A stretch of DNA of 64,000 bases from Miscanthus floridulus (taxonomy: Eukaryota; Streptophyta; Magnoliopsida; Poales; Poaceae): positions 1,957,388-2,021,387 of the forward strand of contig NC_089586.1 of the NCBI RefSeq assembly GCF_019320115.1, given 5' to 3'. Positions 19,932-30,606 of the stretch are shown piece by piece (the first letter of the stretch is position 1; every line of letters starts with the position of its first letter). The position numbers and the translations under genes are program-made. The notes under the pieces were generated by a model that saw only the letters and a list, made by a program, of their open reading frames with translations, had not been told where the DNA came from and did not search any database.

Positions 19932-20838
19932 TGTTGATGCAAAAGTGGATCTGCAAACACAAAGGGCTAATACCCGAATCGATATCCAAAGCGTGCCAGT
20001 CGATTTGACCTGCTAATCGACAAGGATGAAGATACGAATACTTTGGTCCTGACAACAGCGATACGCCCGGAAGTCACGGCCAAGAGGTTGCTCACGCGGA
20101 ACTCAAGAATCGCCGAAGGTCGCACTAAAACGATGCAGCTCGCTGAATCAATGAGAACTCGTAAAAAAGGAAAAATATGCAAATTGACGAAGTCGCCGAA
20201 AAGTAAGTAGATGCAAATAGGAGTAAAATTGGTTTTGATATTGATTGATATATCTATTACATTGCCCCTTACTCCATATTTATACCCTGATCTAAAGAGA
20301 CACAACCAAACACAACTAGGACACCAATCCCATATCTAAGGAAACACGTGACTCTTACATGAATCATACCCTAACAAATATAGAAAAGGAAATCAACTCC
20401 TATCTATTTCCCTGTCCGCCTCAATTACGATGGAAATCTCACCGTCCTCCTTCCCATCGGCATACTCCCTATTTCATCGGCAGTAGTCTTCAAGTCTTCC
20501 TTCATCGGCATACTCCCTGTTTCATCGGCAGTAGTCCCCAAGCCTCCCTTCATCGGCATACTCTCTGTTCATCGGCAGTAGTCTTCAAGCCTCCCTTCAT
20601 CGGCATACTCCATGTTTCATCGGCAGTAGTCCTCAAGCCTCCCTTCATCGGCATCGACCAATAACACCTCCAACCTCATCGGCAACGCCCGAGTCCCAAA
20701 TCAACCTTTCCATCGACCATCACCAGCTATCGGCAACCATCTTTACAAACTGGCTTTCATCGGCTATCAAAGTATTCAATAACTTTCCCCTTGCCGATTA
20801 GTCCACTCCGATTATTTTGGACACGTGCAAAAACGGGT
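19932..20838 (-). repeat. 5' LTR of the Tat-type element, truncated by the gap
   Basis: Starts TGTTGATGC at 19932 and matches 8237-9148 nearly perfectly. About eight terminal bases are lost in the N gap. Towards the gap it gains single-base homopolymer changes that the left LTR lacks: an extra T near 20087, a missing T near 20567, an extra C near 20658 and near 20696, and an extra G near 20820. That pattern is typical of sequencing error at a contig end. Confidence 0.93.
20455..20654. repeat. 48-bp tandem repeat, four copies, in the second LTR
   Basis: Counterpart of the array at 8760-8958, with a one-base deletion in the third copy. Confidence 0.9.
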
Positions 20839-20938
20839 NNNNNNNNNNNNNNNNNNNNNNNNNNNNNNNNNNNNNNNNNNNNNNNNNNNNNNNNNNNNNN
20901 NNNNNNNNNNNNNNNNNNNNNNNNNNNNNNNNNNNNNN
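20839..20938. other. Assembly gap (100 N)
   Basis: Exactly 100 N characters, the standard placeholder for a gap of unknown size. The right target duplication of the Tat-type element and the promoter of the PPR gene may lie in it. Confidence 0.99.
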
Positions 20939-21040
20939 TGGTCCCGTCTCTAGTTCCTGACGTGCAAACGGACCCCTGGTCGTCACCGCCGCCGCCACCA
21001 GCTCATCCATCTCCCGCATTCCCCGCAACGCCTCCACCCC

Positions 21041-23469
21041 ATGGCATCCCCTCCGCCCTCGCCGTCCCCCGCCGCGCTCATCGCGCATCTCGCCGGGGTG
21101 CTCTCCTCGCCGGACTGGCGCTTCCACCCCTCGCTCCCGCAGCTCCCTGCCCTCCTCGCGCCGTCCCTACCTCGCACACTCCTCGTTCCGCTCCCGCTCC
21201 GCCTCGCGGCCGCAGTCGCCCGCGCCGCCGCGCCGTCCCGCCACCTCCTCGACATCTCACTCCCGGTCGTGCTCCGCCTCCACGCCCTCTCCCCACCGAC
21301 GCTCCGCCCACTTCTCCCGCTACGCGCTGACGCCGCTGATGGTCCGGCTATTCGCCCACATGTACCACCGCGCCCCGCCTGCACCTACGGGTGCTACCTA
21401 CAATGCACTCATCCGTGCCCTCTACCGCCGCGCCGATCTCCGCTACGCCCAACGGTACCTCAGCCTCATGGTCCGCTCCGGTTGGCGCCCCGACGCCTTC
21501 ACGTTCAATTCCCTGATATTGGGTTACTGCTGCACGCAGCAGCTGGAAGTAGCCCAAGACCTGTATGACAAAATGCCGTTGAGAGGGTTCTCACAAGATG
21601 CAGTCGCTTACACGGCTCTAATCGAAGGATTTTGTGAGTCAGGGAGGATTGATGAGGCACTGGAGTTGTTCAGGGAGATGGAGCAACCAGACATGTACAC
21701 GCACGCGGCCTTGGTAAAGGGGCTGTGTGATGCCCGGAGAGGGGAGGAGGGTCTATGTATGCTGCAGAAGATGAAGGAGCTGGGATGGAGGCCAACCACC
21801 AGTGCCTATGCAGCACTGGTCGATTTATGGTGTAGGGAACGGAAGGCTGAAGAGGCTGAGAAAATGCTGAATGAGATGTTTGACAATGGGTTGGTGCCTT
21901 GTGTTGTAACATGCACCGCTGTCATGAATGCGTACAGCAGGGAGGCGAGGATGAGTGATGCATTGAGGGTGTTTGAATCCATGAAGTTGAAAGGGTGTGA
22001 ACCAAATGTCTGGACATACAATGCAATGGTGCAAGGTTTCTGTAATGTTGGGAAAGTGTACAAAGCAATGGCTTTGTTGGACCAGATGAGAGAATGTGGA
22101 ATAGAGCCAGATGTTGTGACATACAATTTGTTGATTCGAGGCCAATGCATTGATGGGCATATAGAGAGCGCTTTCAGATTACTCCGTTTGATGCAAGGAA
22201 ATGGTTTAGCTGCTGATCATTACACTTACAATGTGTTGATTGATGCTCTTTGTAAGACTGGGAAAGTTGATGAAGCTTTCTCTCTTTTTGATGGCCTAGA
22301 ATATAGAGGCATAAAACCTAATTCTGTGACATTCAATACGGTGATAAATGGTTTATGCAAAGCTGGTAAATTCGATGTTGCTTGCACATTTTTGGAAAAG
22401 ATGGTTTCAGCAGGTTGTGCACCCGATACCTATACATATAGTCCATTCATTGAAAATCTATGCAAGACGAAGGGATCACAAGCAGGATTATCCTTTATAG
22501 ATGAGATGCTACAAAAGGATGTCAAGCCTTCGACTGTTAATTATACAATTGTAATTGACAGACTTTTCAAGGAGATGAACTATGGATTAGCCACAAGAAT
22601 TTGGGGGCAAATGGTGTCACTGGGGTGCAGTCCTGATGTTGTCACTTATACTACTTCTGTGCGTGCATACTGCAATGAAGGCAGGCTTGATGAAGCAGAA
22701 AATGTTGTGATGGAGATGAAAAAAGGTGGGATCATTGTAGATGCAATGGCATATAACACTTTGATTGATGGTCATACAAGTATCGGGCAGACAGATCATG
22801 CAGTTACAATCTTGAAGCACATGATGGGTGTTGCTTCTATGCCAAATCATTTTACCTTTTTTTATCTTGCTTAGACATCTTTTACAGAGGAGGCTAGCAG
22901 AACACGTACCTTTGAAAACAACTTCTGTGTGGAAGACTATAGAGCTTGCTGATGTCTTTGAATTATTTGAGCTAATGAAGAAGAACAGCGTTCCTTCTAG
23001 TGCAAGAGCTTATTTGGCCATCCTGGAGGGGTTTTCTGAAGATAGAAGATTGGATGAGGTGACTTCCTTGGTTTCTTGTATGAAAGAAGATAATCTACCT
23101 CTGAATGAAGATATATACACTGCTCTTATTAATTGCTTTTGTAAATTGAGGATATATCCTGATGCTTGGGCATTGCTTTGCTCCATGATTGGACATGGTT
23201 TTTTACCAAACTTAATATCTTACCAGCAACTGCTTTCTGGGCTTACTGCTGAAGGACAAGCAGATAGAGCTAAAGAAATATTCAGAGGTTTGAGATGGAA
23301 AGAGTACAGTACCCATGAAATTGTATGGAAAGTTATAATTGATGGCTTGATAAGAAAGGGTCATCCAGATATGTGCCATGACATGATACCCATATTAGAA
23401 CAGATGAAATGCAAACCAAGCGATGAAACGTATGCAATGCTGACAGAGGAATTGTCCACCAGGGAATAG
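21041..23469 (+). CDS. P-class pentatricopeptide repeat (PPR) protein gene, frame broken twice
   Basis: Three consecutive frames together encode one intronless PPR protein. 21041 to about 21310 is an Ala/Pro/Leu-rich N-terminus (possible organelle transit peptide, MASPPPSPSPAALIAHLAGV). From about 21313 to 22857 come about 12-13 tandem 35-residue repeats (for example TYNALIRALYRRADLRYAQR, VVTYNLLIRGQCIDG, SVTFNTVINGLCKAGK). 22864-23469 holds about four more and the stop. The second break is a run of seven T (22857-22863) where six would keep the frame. The first lies in GC-rich DNA near 21300-21315. PPR proteins bind organellar RNA and act in its processing, editing or stability. The layout resembles the Arabidopsis At5g65560 type. 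The gene sits just after the gap, so both shifts may be sequencing errors. If they are real it is a pseudogene. Confidence 0.85.
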
Positions 23470-24610
23470 GTTGTCAATGTCAACTAAAACATTCAGAGCT
23501 CACAGCAAACTCTCCATCAGTCAATCTGTGCTCATCAGGTGCTTGTTTTTTCAAGCACAGCCTGTGTCAAGCAATGCACGCCAGAATCGCATAGATCATG
23601 GATTTTTTGATGCACAGTCACACTGTGTTCATGCCCTCAAAGGTAATTATTTGACTCTTTATGTTGTAGTGTTGTGACGTCTCATTGTGTGTTTATAATG
23701 CCCTGCTGAAAGCTTTTGAAGTAGATATATGATATCAAATTCGTTTTGTTCCACATATGACCTCAAGTAACATTTAATATATGTTGACTAAGCAATATGA
23801 AAGTAAAGGTCCAGGACCATGGAGAAATAGTCCAGTAATGGTGCATGGATTCTGACATTTCTTTAAAAAACAACATAACTTCTTGACACATGTTTCATGA
23901 GCTTTCCAGACCACTCTTTGTGCTCTTTTTGTCCGTATGGTACAATTTTTTTTAGTCAAAGCGTTAGTTATATAAACTTAGCTATTAACTTTATTTTGAA
24001 TTTAAACTGCGAAGAATATATTTGTCTATGGAATCACAATCATCAATCTGGAATTATGTTTATTTTTTCTAGAACTGTGCATCGTTGGAGTTCTGTAGAA
24101 TGGTGCTGCTGACTGGCCTGAGAAGCTGAACATGGGACTTCTGACTGTTTATTTATGCATTCTGCTGGAGCCACAAGCGCATATCAGGTTTTCACTTTCT
24201 AAGAAATTTTGTCAAAAAAAAAAAAGATTGGTAGAGGATCTTTATGGTTTCAGAACACCCCTTATCTAAGTACCATGTGTTAATCGAACCATTTTGCAGG
24301 TTCAATTTAGAAAAAAAAATGTGAGGGGCTTGCTATCTGCGCATCATACACTCAGTCTGAGAGATTTGTAGATGGACACATGCATTGCACGGTTTAGGAA
24401 AAAGAGTTTGTAGCTGTGCTTTTTTATATAAAGAAAGGCTATCAGTTTTGTGTAGAGCATCAGGATAACAAGAGAGCCAATGGGGCGTCTTCGGCTTGTA
24501 CAGTTTTGTGGGGAAGCATTCTTACTCTTTTCTTCTTGTTCAATCCTAAGAGCAATATAGGATGATTTGTGCAACTGGGTACATAATTTGTGAGAGAGAA
24601 TAAATACTAA
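23470..24610 (+). other. PPR gene 3' flank, no coding region recognised
   Basis: AT-rich DNA after the PPR stop. Donor-like (AAAGGTAATT at 23639) and acceptor-like (TTTTGCAGGTTC at 24293) signals suggest a spliced 3' untranslated region, which is common in plant PPR genes, but I cannot prove exons. No protein was recognised. Confidence 0.35.
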
Positions 24611-24994
24611 TTGGTCATTTGGTTTAATAAGGCATATAATGGGTGTAAGAGTAAATGGCTGATCTTATATATTTCAATCATGTGTACACTTGTTGTCTTT
24701 TGGTTAATATTTATGACCGGATTTCCTATTATAATAAGTCTATATGCTGGAAGAGTGGAAGTAGCCATTAGTGAATTTCACCTCCACGACGGAAGAAATC
24801 AAGAGCAAGCCCGACTGACCTTTTATGATTCCTTGGTGAGGTCTAGATTCGAAAGAGGCCTAATATATTCACGAGTCTCTCAACAGAGACGTAGGATTCT
24901 TCCTGAATCTGAATTTAGGGAAGCAACCCTTATGTCCTCCCTCTTTGATTTGACTGCTCTTAAACTCAATGAAGTTTTTATCATAGTTGCCTAA
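24611..24994 (+). CDS. 127-codon ORF, unrecognised
   Basis: The product has a hydrophobic N-terminal half (ILYISIMCTLVVFWLIFMTG, then FPIIISLY), which could be one or two membrane spans. A charged C-terminal half follows (AISEFHLHDGRNQEQARLTF, then SRFERGLIYSRVSQQRRRIL). The charged part looks like genuine protein sequence, but I do not recognise the family, and the upstream hydrophobic part may be intergenic DNA that happens to be open. It could be a gene or organelle-DNA fragment. No splice partners or promoter were found. Confidence 0.2.
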   Translation: MVIWFNKAYNGCKSKWLILYISIMCTLVVFWLIFMTGFPIIISLYAGRVEVAISEFHLHDGRNQEQARLTFYDSLVRSRFERGLIYSRVSQQRRRILPESEFREATLMSSLFDLTALKLNEVFIIVA

Positions 24995-26020
24995 TCTACT
25001 TGCTCATGCATCTGATTACAGTGTTCCACTGAAAAGTTTACAAACCTCATCCAAAACATGCAGTAGCATTTCATTTGAGCTAGAATTTGCTCAGGCATGC
25101 CTTTTTGTAGTCGGACAATCCAAGTGGACTTGAAAGTTCCCGGTCTTGGTCGACACTTTGGGTGTTAAGTCGGAACTTCTAACGTCTAATTCTTCTGGTA
25201 CGAGTTTTATGATTTCAGAGGAGAAGACACGTATTCAATCTCCCTCTAGCTAGGCAACATCTAGAACTATCGGGTATGGCGGTACGTCCTTTCACACATC
25301 TAGGCTAGCATAAACAGAGAAATTCTCAAGACTAGACATACGGGCCCTAGTCGTCCATGTGCGGAGAGAACCCAACGCAAGGCCTCCAAAATCTTCCTTT
25401 TTTTTTTGTTGCCTTATCCAAGAAGAAAGAAGCTAGAGCTTCCTGCCAAGTCACCGTGTGCTGATTCCTGATTGCAACGCCTCCGACGTCCAGCCGGCCT
25501 ACATGACAACTGCATTGCCGGGTCGATCGCCACTAGCCCTCGATACTCACTCAGCAACAGGAATGGTCCAAAACAGGAGCACTCCTAGCGTTTCCGGGCT
25601 CCGGCCGCTCCACACGTGACAGAGTACTCCTACTCGTACAGCAGAGGCAGCCAGGCCTCCGGTCGCGGTCGGCGTCGGCCCGACGGCCCCAAGCAGAACA
25701 AACAAACTACCCGACGGTCGCTGCCGAGGCGGGGGCCCCCGCACGGTGAGTTGTCTTCTACTCGTCGACTCCCACTGCTGCGGAGCGGAGACAAGGCATC
25801 AGGTGAAGTGAATGCATCGTGGACCCCTGGTCCCGGCCGGCCGTGGTGGTTATGGTTAAATGAGGACGTGCAAGTTGAGGCCTTGATTGCACGCCACGAT
25901 GGCTTCCGATCATCTGTTGCTGCTGTCTTTTTCTTTCTTTTGAGAAAACAGAAATGATCCTGGGAGTTTTATTCGTACTAGTACGTAACAACAGAACGGA
26001 AGACTACGGTCATGGCCATG
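24995..26020. other. Intergenic, no gene recognised
   Basis: Unique-looking DNA. The GC-rich part around 25550-25870 keeps frames open for up to 113 codons, but their products are low-complexity and not recognised. No RNA gene seen. Confidence 0.35.
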
Positions 26021-26266
26021 ATTAGTTCACCCGAATCGGTAGCTACAGTAGCATTTTGTTTTTATTTGGTAATAATTGTCTAATCATTGACTAATTAGGC
26101 TCAAAACGTTCGTCTCGCAAAGTACAACTAAACTGTGCAATTAGTTTTTGATTTCGTCAACATTTAGTACTCCATGTATGTACCGCAAGTTTGATGTGAC
26201 GGGGAATCTTCTTTTTACATAGTGTCAAAGTTGAGAATTTGAAAGGAACTAAACACACCCCATGAT
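26021..26266. mobile_element. hAT-like grass MITE (copy A)
   Basis: Ends are imperfect inverted repeats, GATTAGTTCACC at the left and GGAACTAAACACACC at the right. The body (TAGGCTCAAAACGTTCGTCT, then GTGCAATTAGTTTTTGATTT, CAACATTTAGTACT) is nearly identical to 29634-29720, so it belongs to the same abundant grass MITE family. No target duplication could be fixed. Confidence 0.7.
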
Positions 26267-26463
26267 GAATAGAGTACATGCCGCACCAACACCTCTCCGT
26301 CTTGGAACCAATACACAAATGAGTCATTTTTATTTTTATTTTCAAAATATAGACTAAAAGTTAGAGAAACTATAGTATCTTTTTTATTTCGTTGGCTCCA
26401 ACTTCTTCGTGGATGTCACAAGAAGTTGAAGCCATTTGGAGCCGTGCCATATATGGCATATAA

Positions 26464-26807
26464 GGTGGTGTTTAAATTTAGGGGGCTAAAGTTTAGGAGT
26501 GTCACGTGGGAGTGTTCGGATAGTAATAATAAAACAAATTACACAAGTCCTCAGTAATGTGCGAGACGAATTTATTAAACATAATTAATCAATCATTAGC
26601 ACATGTGTTACTGTAGCACCACATTGTCAAATCATGGGCTAATTAAGCTTAAAAAATCTGTCTCGCAAATTAGTCACAATCTGTACAATTAGTTATTTTT
26701 TAGTCTATATTTAATACAATATGTACAATCTATCTCGCAAATTAGTCACAATCTAAGTATTCGATGTGATAGGGACTAAACTTTAGAGAAAGGAACTAAA
26801 CAATGCC
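26464..26807. mobile_element. hAT-like grass MITE (copy B)
   Basis: Left end GGTGGTGTTTAAATTTAGGG and right end CTAAACTTTAGAG...ACTAAACAATGCC form imperfect inverted repeats of about 33 bases. The internal blocks TAGTCACAATCTGTACAATT and CATATT/TTAATAC relate it distantly to copy A. It is non-coding. Confidence 0.65.
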
Positions 26808-26849
26808 TTTGACTTTGAATGAAGGAAATATAAAGATAATTCATCCATG

Positions 26850-27560
26850 GTTGAAAATGTGGGCAAGGGTATTTAGCAATTAGCGGTACCTTGCTCAAGC
26901 CGCTAGGACAGCTATAGCGGTCGCTAAGGCATTTACCCTTTTAGCAAAGTACATGCGATTTATAGGACATGACATCCATTATTCTAGCAGAAATGTAAAT
27001 GATTGCTCACATAACACAAATAAGAGATAAATAGTAGATAAGATATACTCCATTAATCCTAAATTTAAATCAACTTCTAGAATTATCCTAAGTGAAATTA
27101 TTTCAAGTTTGACCAAATTTATATAAAAGAATACCGATACTTATGACACTAAATTAGTATAACTAAATATATCATGGAATATATTTCTCATTATGTACTT
27201 ATTTGGTGTCGTAGATGTTGTTAACCTTTTCTAAAGTTGGTCAAACTTAAGAAGGTTGACTTAGGATGATTCTAGGAGTTGGTTATTTTAGGACGGAGAG
27301 AGTATATAACATTAGCACTTGTCCAATTGCCTAATACATAAGTAAACACCAACTGACCAACTAGACAATCAAATATCGGTTGTTTAAGTTCTTAACTTAA
27401 CATAACATGTGTAATCTATTTAGTGCTGCTAAATGAATAGCTTGCTAAGCTGTTTAGTGTCGCTATCACCTAATATAGTGCCAATGGCGGCCATAACGTA
27501 GGAAAAAAAGAAAAAAATGTAGCAGGGAGAGGGTGTAGCCGCTGTAGTGCTGCTATAGCT
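26850..27560. mobile_element. Larger MITE-like unit with inner Stowaway insertion
   Basis: Outer segments at 26850-26945 (TTGAAAATGTGGGC, GCTATAGCGG) and 27475-27560 (GCTGCTATAGCTCG, TTTTCAATGTTGG) are roughly inverted copies. They enclose sequence that contains a complete Stowaway. I infer one decayed terminal-inverted-repeat element that later received the Stowaway. Its boundaries are approximate. Confidence 0.4.
27048..27302. mobile_element. Stowaway MITE
   Basis: About 255 bp flanked by TA on both sides (27046-27047, 27303-27304). The ends CTCCATTAATCC and GGACGGAGAGAG match the Stowaway terminus CTCCCTCCGT. The inner inverted pairs (AACTTCTAGAATTATCCTA / GGATGATTCTAGGAGTT) give the usual hairpin. 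It is a Tc1/mariner-derived, non-autonomous element. Confidence 0.85.
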
Positions 27561-29582
27561 CGTTATTTTCAATGTTGGATAATTTTATAGAATAATTAGA
27601 ATTCTATTAAAAAATTTTCCTCTCTAACACTGTGAAAAAACGGGTCAAACAAGAATAATCTATTGCGTACGAATCTTACCAATTGCCTCCACGGGCAGAT
27701 ACACGGCTGTCAGTTGTAAAAGACGCCTATGTGCACACAAAAAAAAGAGACGGGTGAAACAAGAATTATCTATTGCATACGAATCTTTAGTATGGTGCCC
27801 AGCCTTTTGAAGAAAATCATTTGTCTTTCATGCATGTGCGCTCCATCCAACTTGCAGCTTCCATGTGTGTTCTTTTTATTTTGGTTGCCTCAAGATATCG
27901 GGATACTATGTGTTTTTCTATTCATGTATTTTGTGGCACACTGATTTATCAAATTAAACTTGGCTAACTATATCTAGATTTGTACATGTGTTGGGCCTCG
28001 GTTCTTTGCTTTGAACATATATTGGGGATTTTGGGAGTTTTAGTTGAATCACATTTGAGTAAACTAAATTAGACCCCTTTAAAAAGGACGAAAGATGTAG
28101 TATAACATGAACAACAGTTCTTAAACCTTTTGTATGAGCCTTTAAACTTGTCAAATATGCCGGTCACAATAAAAAAATATTCCTAACAAAGATGCATGTA
28201 ATAATAAACCATGTAGTACATCAAGCTTAACATGTCTGGCGCTCATTACATGCGGTCTCTTCGCTTGAGGCTCAAGCACTGGGGATGGCAATGGGTTAGT
28301 AATTATGTGTTTGGTTTTTGAGGGATGATTGGGGATGTGATGGCTCAATCCAAGTTTAGACTGTGTTTGGTTGAGGGTCGACTAATGAGATTCAGGGACG
28401 TCCCTGTCCCCACAAATTGATCGGATGTGGTGGTCCCTTGTGCACGCTGTTGCTCTTCCGTCCATGATCGTGCGGAGGTAAGCGGGGTGGGAGGTGCATG
28501 AGGCATGCTGTGAGCGGCGTGAGTTGTCGATGGCGCGGGTCAGGACCCACAGGCGGACGGTTGGAGTCATCCCATAAAAAAAACAAGAATGAAATTATCC
28601 CACTGTACCAAGGTATGGGTGGAGTAAATATCTCCCGCCATGAATTGCCTAATAATAAGTAAAATTTTATACCAGTATTTATACCCGTGGATAAGATTTT
28701 ATACCAATGTCTACACCTATCATGTATAGAATAGATGGGATTCTTTGTATTTTAAACACTAACAGTTGAAATGATATACTCTCATTCGTACCTAGGAGAA
28801 GATCTCCATCGACTCCACTCCTTGTCGTTCTACAAGTATCGCTGGTGTCATAGCTCATCAACGTTTCAAGCCCACCTCTCCCGCGGGGGCTAGGTTATCA
28901 AGGTTATTAAGTTGTTTGACTAATTATGATTAGTCAGGTTTACTTGTGCCATGGCGATCGGTTATACACAATAATTAGTCATGATCAATTATGATTGGTC
29001 AGGATTAGTTAGGCTTATTGATGCCATGGTGACTATAATTGATTAGACTATTTTGTAAACATTGGGTTAATAGGAGCAGTGTCATTTCCCTATCCCACCA
29101 TCGAAACATGGATTAAAACCTATCTCATCTCTTATCTCCTTATCCCAGCCCCTAAGGGCACCATGCTAACACTTTTAATAGTTCTAGTACAAATAAAATG
29201 ATCCATATAGACTAGAAAATATTAAGACTACTATTTATACAATGCAAACTACTACTGTTTGAGGTTTGTAAAGAAATTTTTTCCTTTCATCATATCTCAC
29301 CTTTATTTTCTCTCATTCTTCTATTTTAGTATGAACCACCTTGTCTCTCCCTAACCATACGTAGCTTGTGCAAGGTACTACTTTTTTTTTATCCGATCCG
29401 CACTTGGGGCTTAAAAAAAAGTTAGCGTGGGGAAGGCCTAATTCGCATGAACCAACCGTCCAACTGCCAGCTATGGTGTTTACCGTGCTTTTCCGTAGTC
29501 CCATTGGCCAAAGGAGGAAAGAAAAAAATCCAAAAAGAAAAGGCAAAGAAGAAGGGGGCAAAGTGGGAAACTGGGAAACCAT
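27561..29582. other. Intergenic AT-rich DNA, no gene recognised
   Basis: No coding frame of interest. A local set of diverged repeats around TTAGTCATGATCAATTATGA occurs at 28915-29050. A 50-base block (GTGAAACAAGAATTATCTATTGCATACGAATCTT-like) occurs twice, near 27640 and 27755, indicating a small local duplication. Confidence 0.4.
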
Positions 29583-29790
29583 CAAGGCCGCGTTTAGTTG
29601 CGCCTAAACTTAGTAATAATTGTCCAATCGTTAATTAATTAGGCTCAAAACGTCCATCTCGTAAAGTACAACCAAACTGTGCAATTAGTTTTTAATTTCG
29701 TCAACATTTAGTACTCGATGCATGTATCATAAATTTAATGTGACGGAAATTTTCTTTTTGCATAGTGCCAAAGTTTGATTCCCAAGTTCC
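29583..29790. mobile_element. hAT-like grass MITE (copy C) immediately upstream of a gene
   Basis: Starts AAGGCCGCGTTTAGTTGC. The body is the same family as 26021-26266 (TTAGGCTCAAAACGTCCATC, TGTGCAATTAGTTTTTAATT). It ends near CAAAGTTTGATTCCC, directly before the presumed first exon of the coiled-coil gene, so it forms part of that promoter or 5' leader. Confidence 0.7.
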
Positions 29791-29799
29791 ACAAAATCT

Positions 29800-30079
29800 A
29801 GCATCTGCTTCGACTCCACCGCCGCCTCCTTCTTTCCTTCCACTCCCATCTGCTCTCCTCGCCGCCACCTGCGCCGTCAGAGCACCGAGCAGTCCGCGAC
29901 CGCGCTGCCGCTCTACGACGGGCGACGGCGCCGCAGCCCTAGTCGCAGCCGCCTCCGCTGAATTCGGGGGCTCGCCGAATACCGCCTCCAATCGTCTGCG
30001 TCCGGGTGCAACTGAATCCGGCATCACCCTGTGCCGCCTGGCATGGCACTCCCGAGAGGAGGGAGGAGGGACTCAACAG
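29800..30079 (+). other. Non-coding first exon of the coiled-coil protein gene
   Basis: A GC-rich leader begins after the MITE and ends at a good donor (AACAG|GTCAGA at 30079/30080). The partner acceptor is TTTCTGCAG at 30550-30558, and exon 2 (from 30559) then carries the ATG. The exact transcription start is unknown. Confidence 0.5.
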
Positions 30080-30606
30080 GTCAGAAAATTTTCAGACGAG
30101 TGTCGGTGGTTATGGGTGCATCTTTAGTCGATCGATTCCCTTAAAAAGGAAAAGACCTAGGTCGATTCCTTTATCAGAGTGGATACTTTACTTGCTGTCA
30201 TGGTTGTTGACATTGGGTAATGAGCCTGGATGGGGCTGAATGGGATACAAAGTGACTATTAGCCTTAATGGGAAACCTAAATCCGCAGACCCTAGGGGAG
30301 GCTGTCTTGAAGGTTTATGAAACGTTGCTGTAACCTTTCCCATTTCTTAGACGTACGGTTGGAGAAATTGATAGATTGCCGTGTTTTTAGCTTTCATGGT
30401 TCTTCCACAGCGAGATGAATCTGCATTCTTCCTGCGCATCCATTAATGCCATATTATTTAGTTTCCTTCACTTCAGAATCTTATTAGGTCCTTATGGTTA
30501 TTAGGTGAAACTATTTTTCCCCCTTCACCAATATGGAGGTTGTGGTTCATTTCTGCAGATTAAGGTACCATCTTTGTAGACTCGGCTGAACAAATTGGTT
30601 GTCGGT

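Larger units (their letters stand above)
8237..20838 (-). mobile_element. Ty3/gypsy retrotransposon, Tat-type, nearly complete, with an antisense spliced gene
   Basis: Two LTRs in direct orientation (8237-9148 and 19932-20838) enclose a minus-strand gag-protease-RT-RNaseH-second RNaseH-integrase series. The right LTR is therefore the 5' LTR, and its last few bases are hidden by the gap. LTR ends are TGTTGA...TCAACA. A candidate PBS and a G-rich polypurine tract sit in the correct places. A second, archaeal-type RNase H before integrase and an extra ORF between integrase and the 3' LTR are features of the Tat lineage. Comparing the LTRs by eye I find about 8 substitutions in about 905 bases (0.9 percent), plus homopolymer indels. 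At the usual grass LTR rate of 1.3e-8 per site per year this gives roughly 0.3 to 0.4 million years. The polyprotein has several single-base lesions, so this copy is probably not autonomous. Confidence 0.9.

Noticed and set aside
21339..22874. Taking 21339 as the true start of a complete 511-residue PPR protein
   Set aside because: The frame before it encodes a plausible N-terminus in another phase, and the PPR repeats continue after the stop in a third phase, so 21339-22874 is only the middle of one broken gene.
28870..29050. Possible RNA gene or structured RNA in the TTAGTCATGATC repeats
   Set aside because: Only loose AT-rich repeats are visible, with no consistent stem or promoter.
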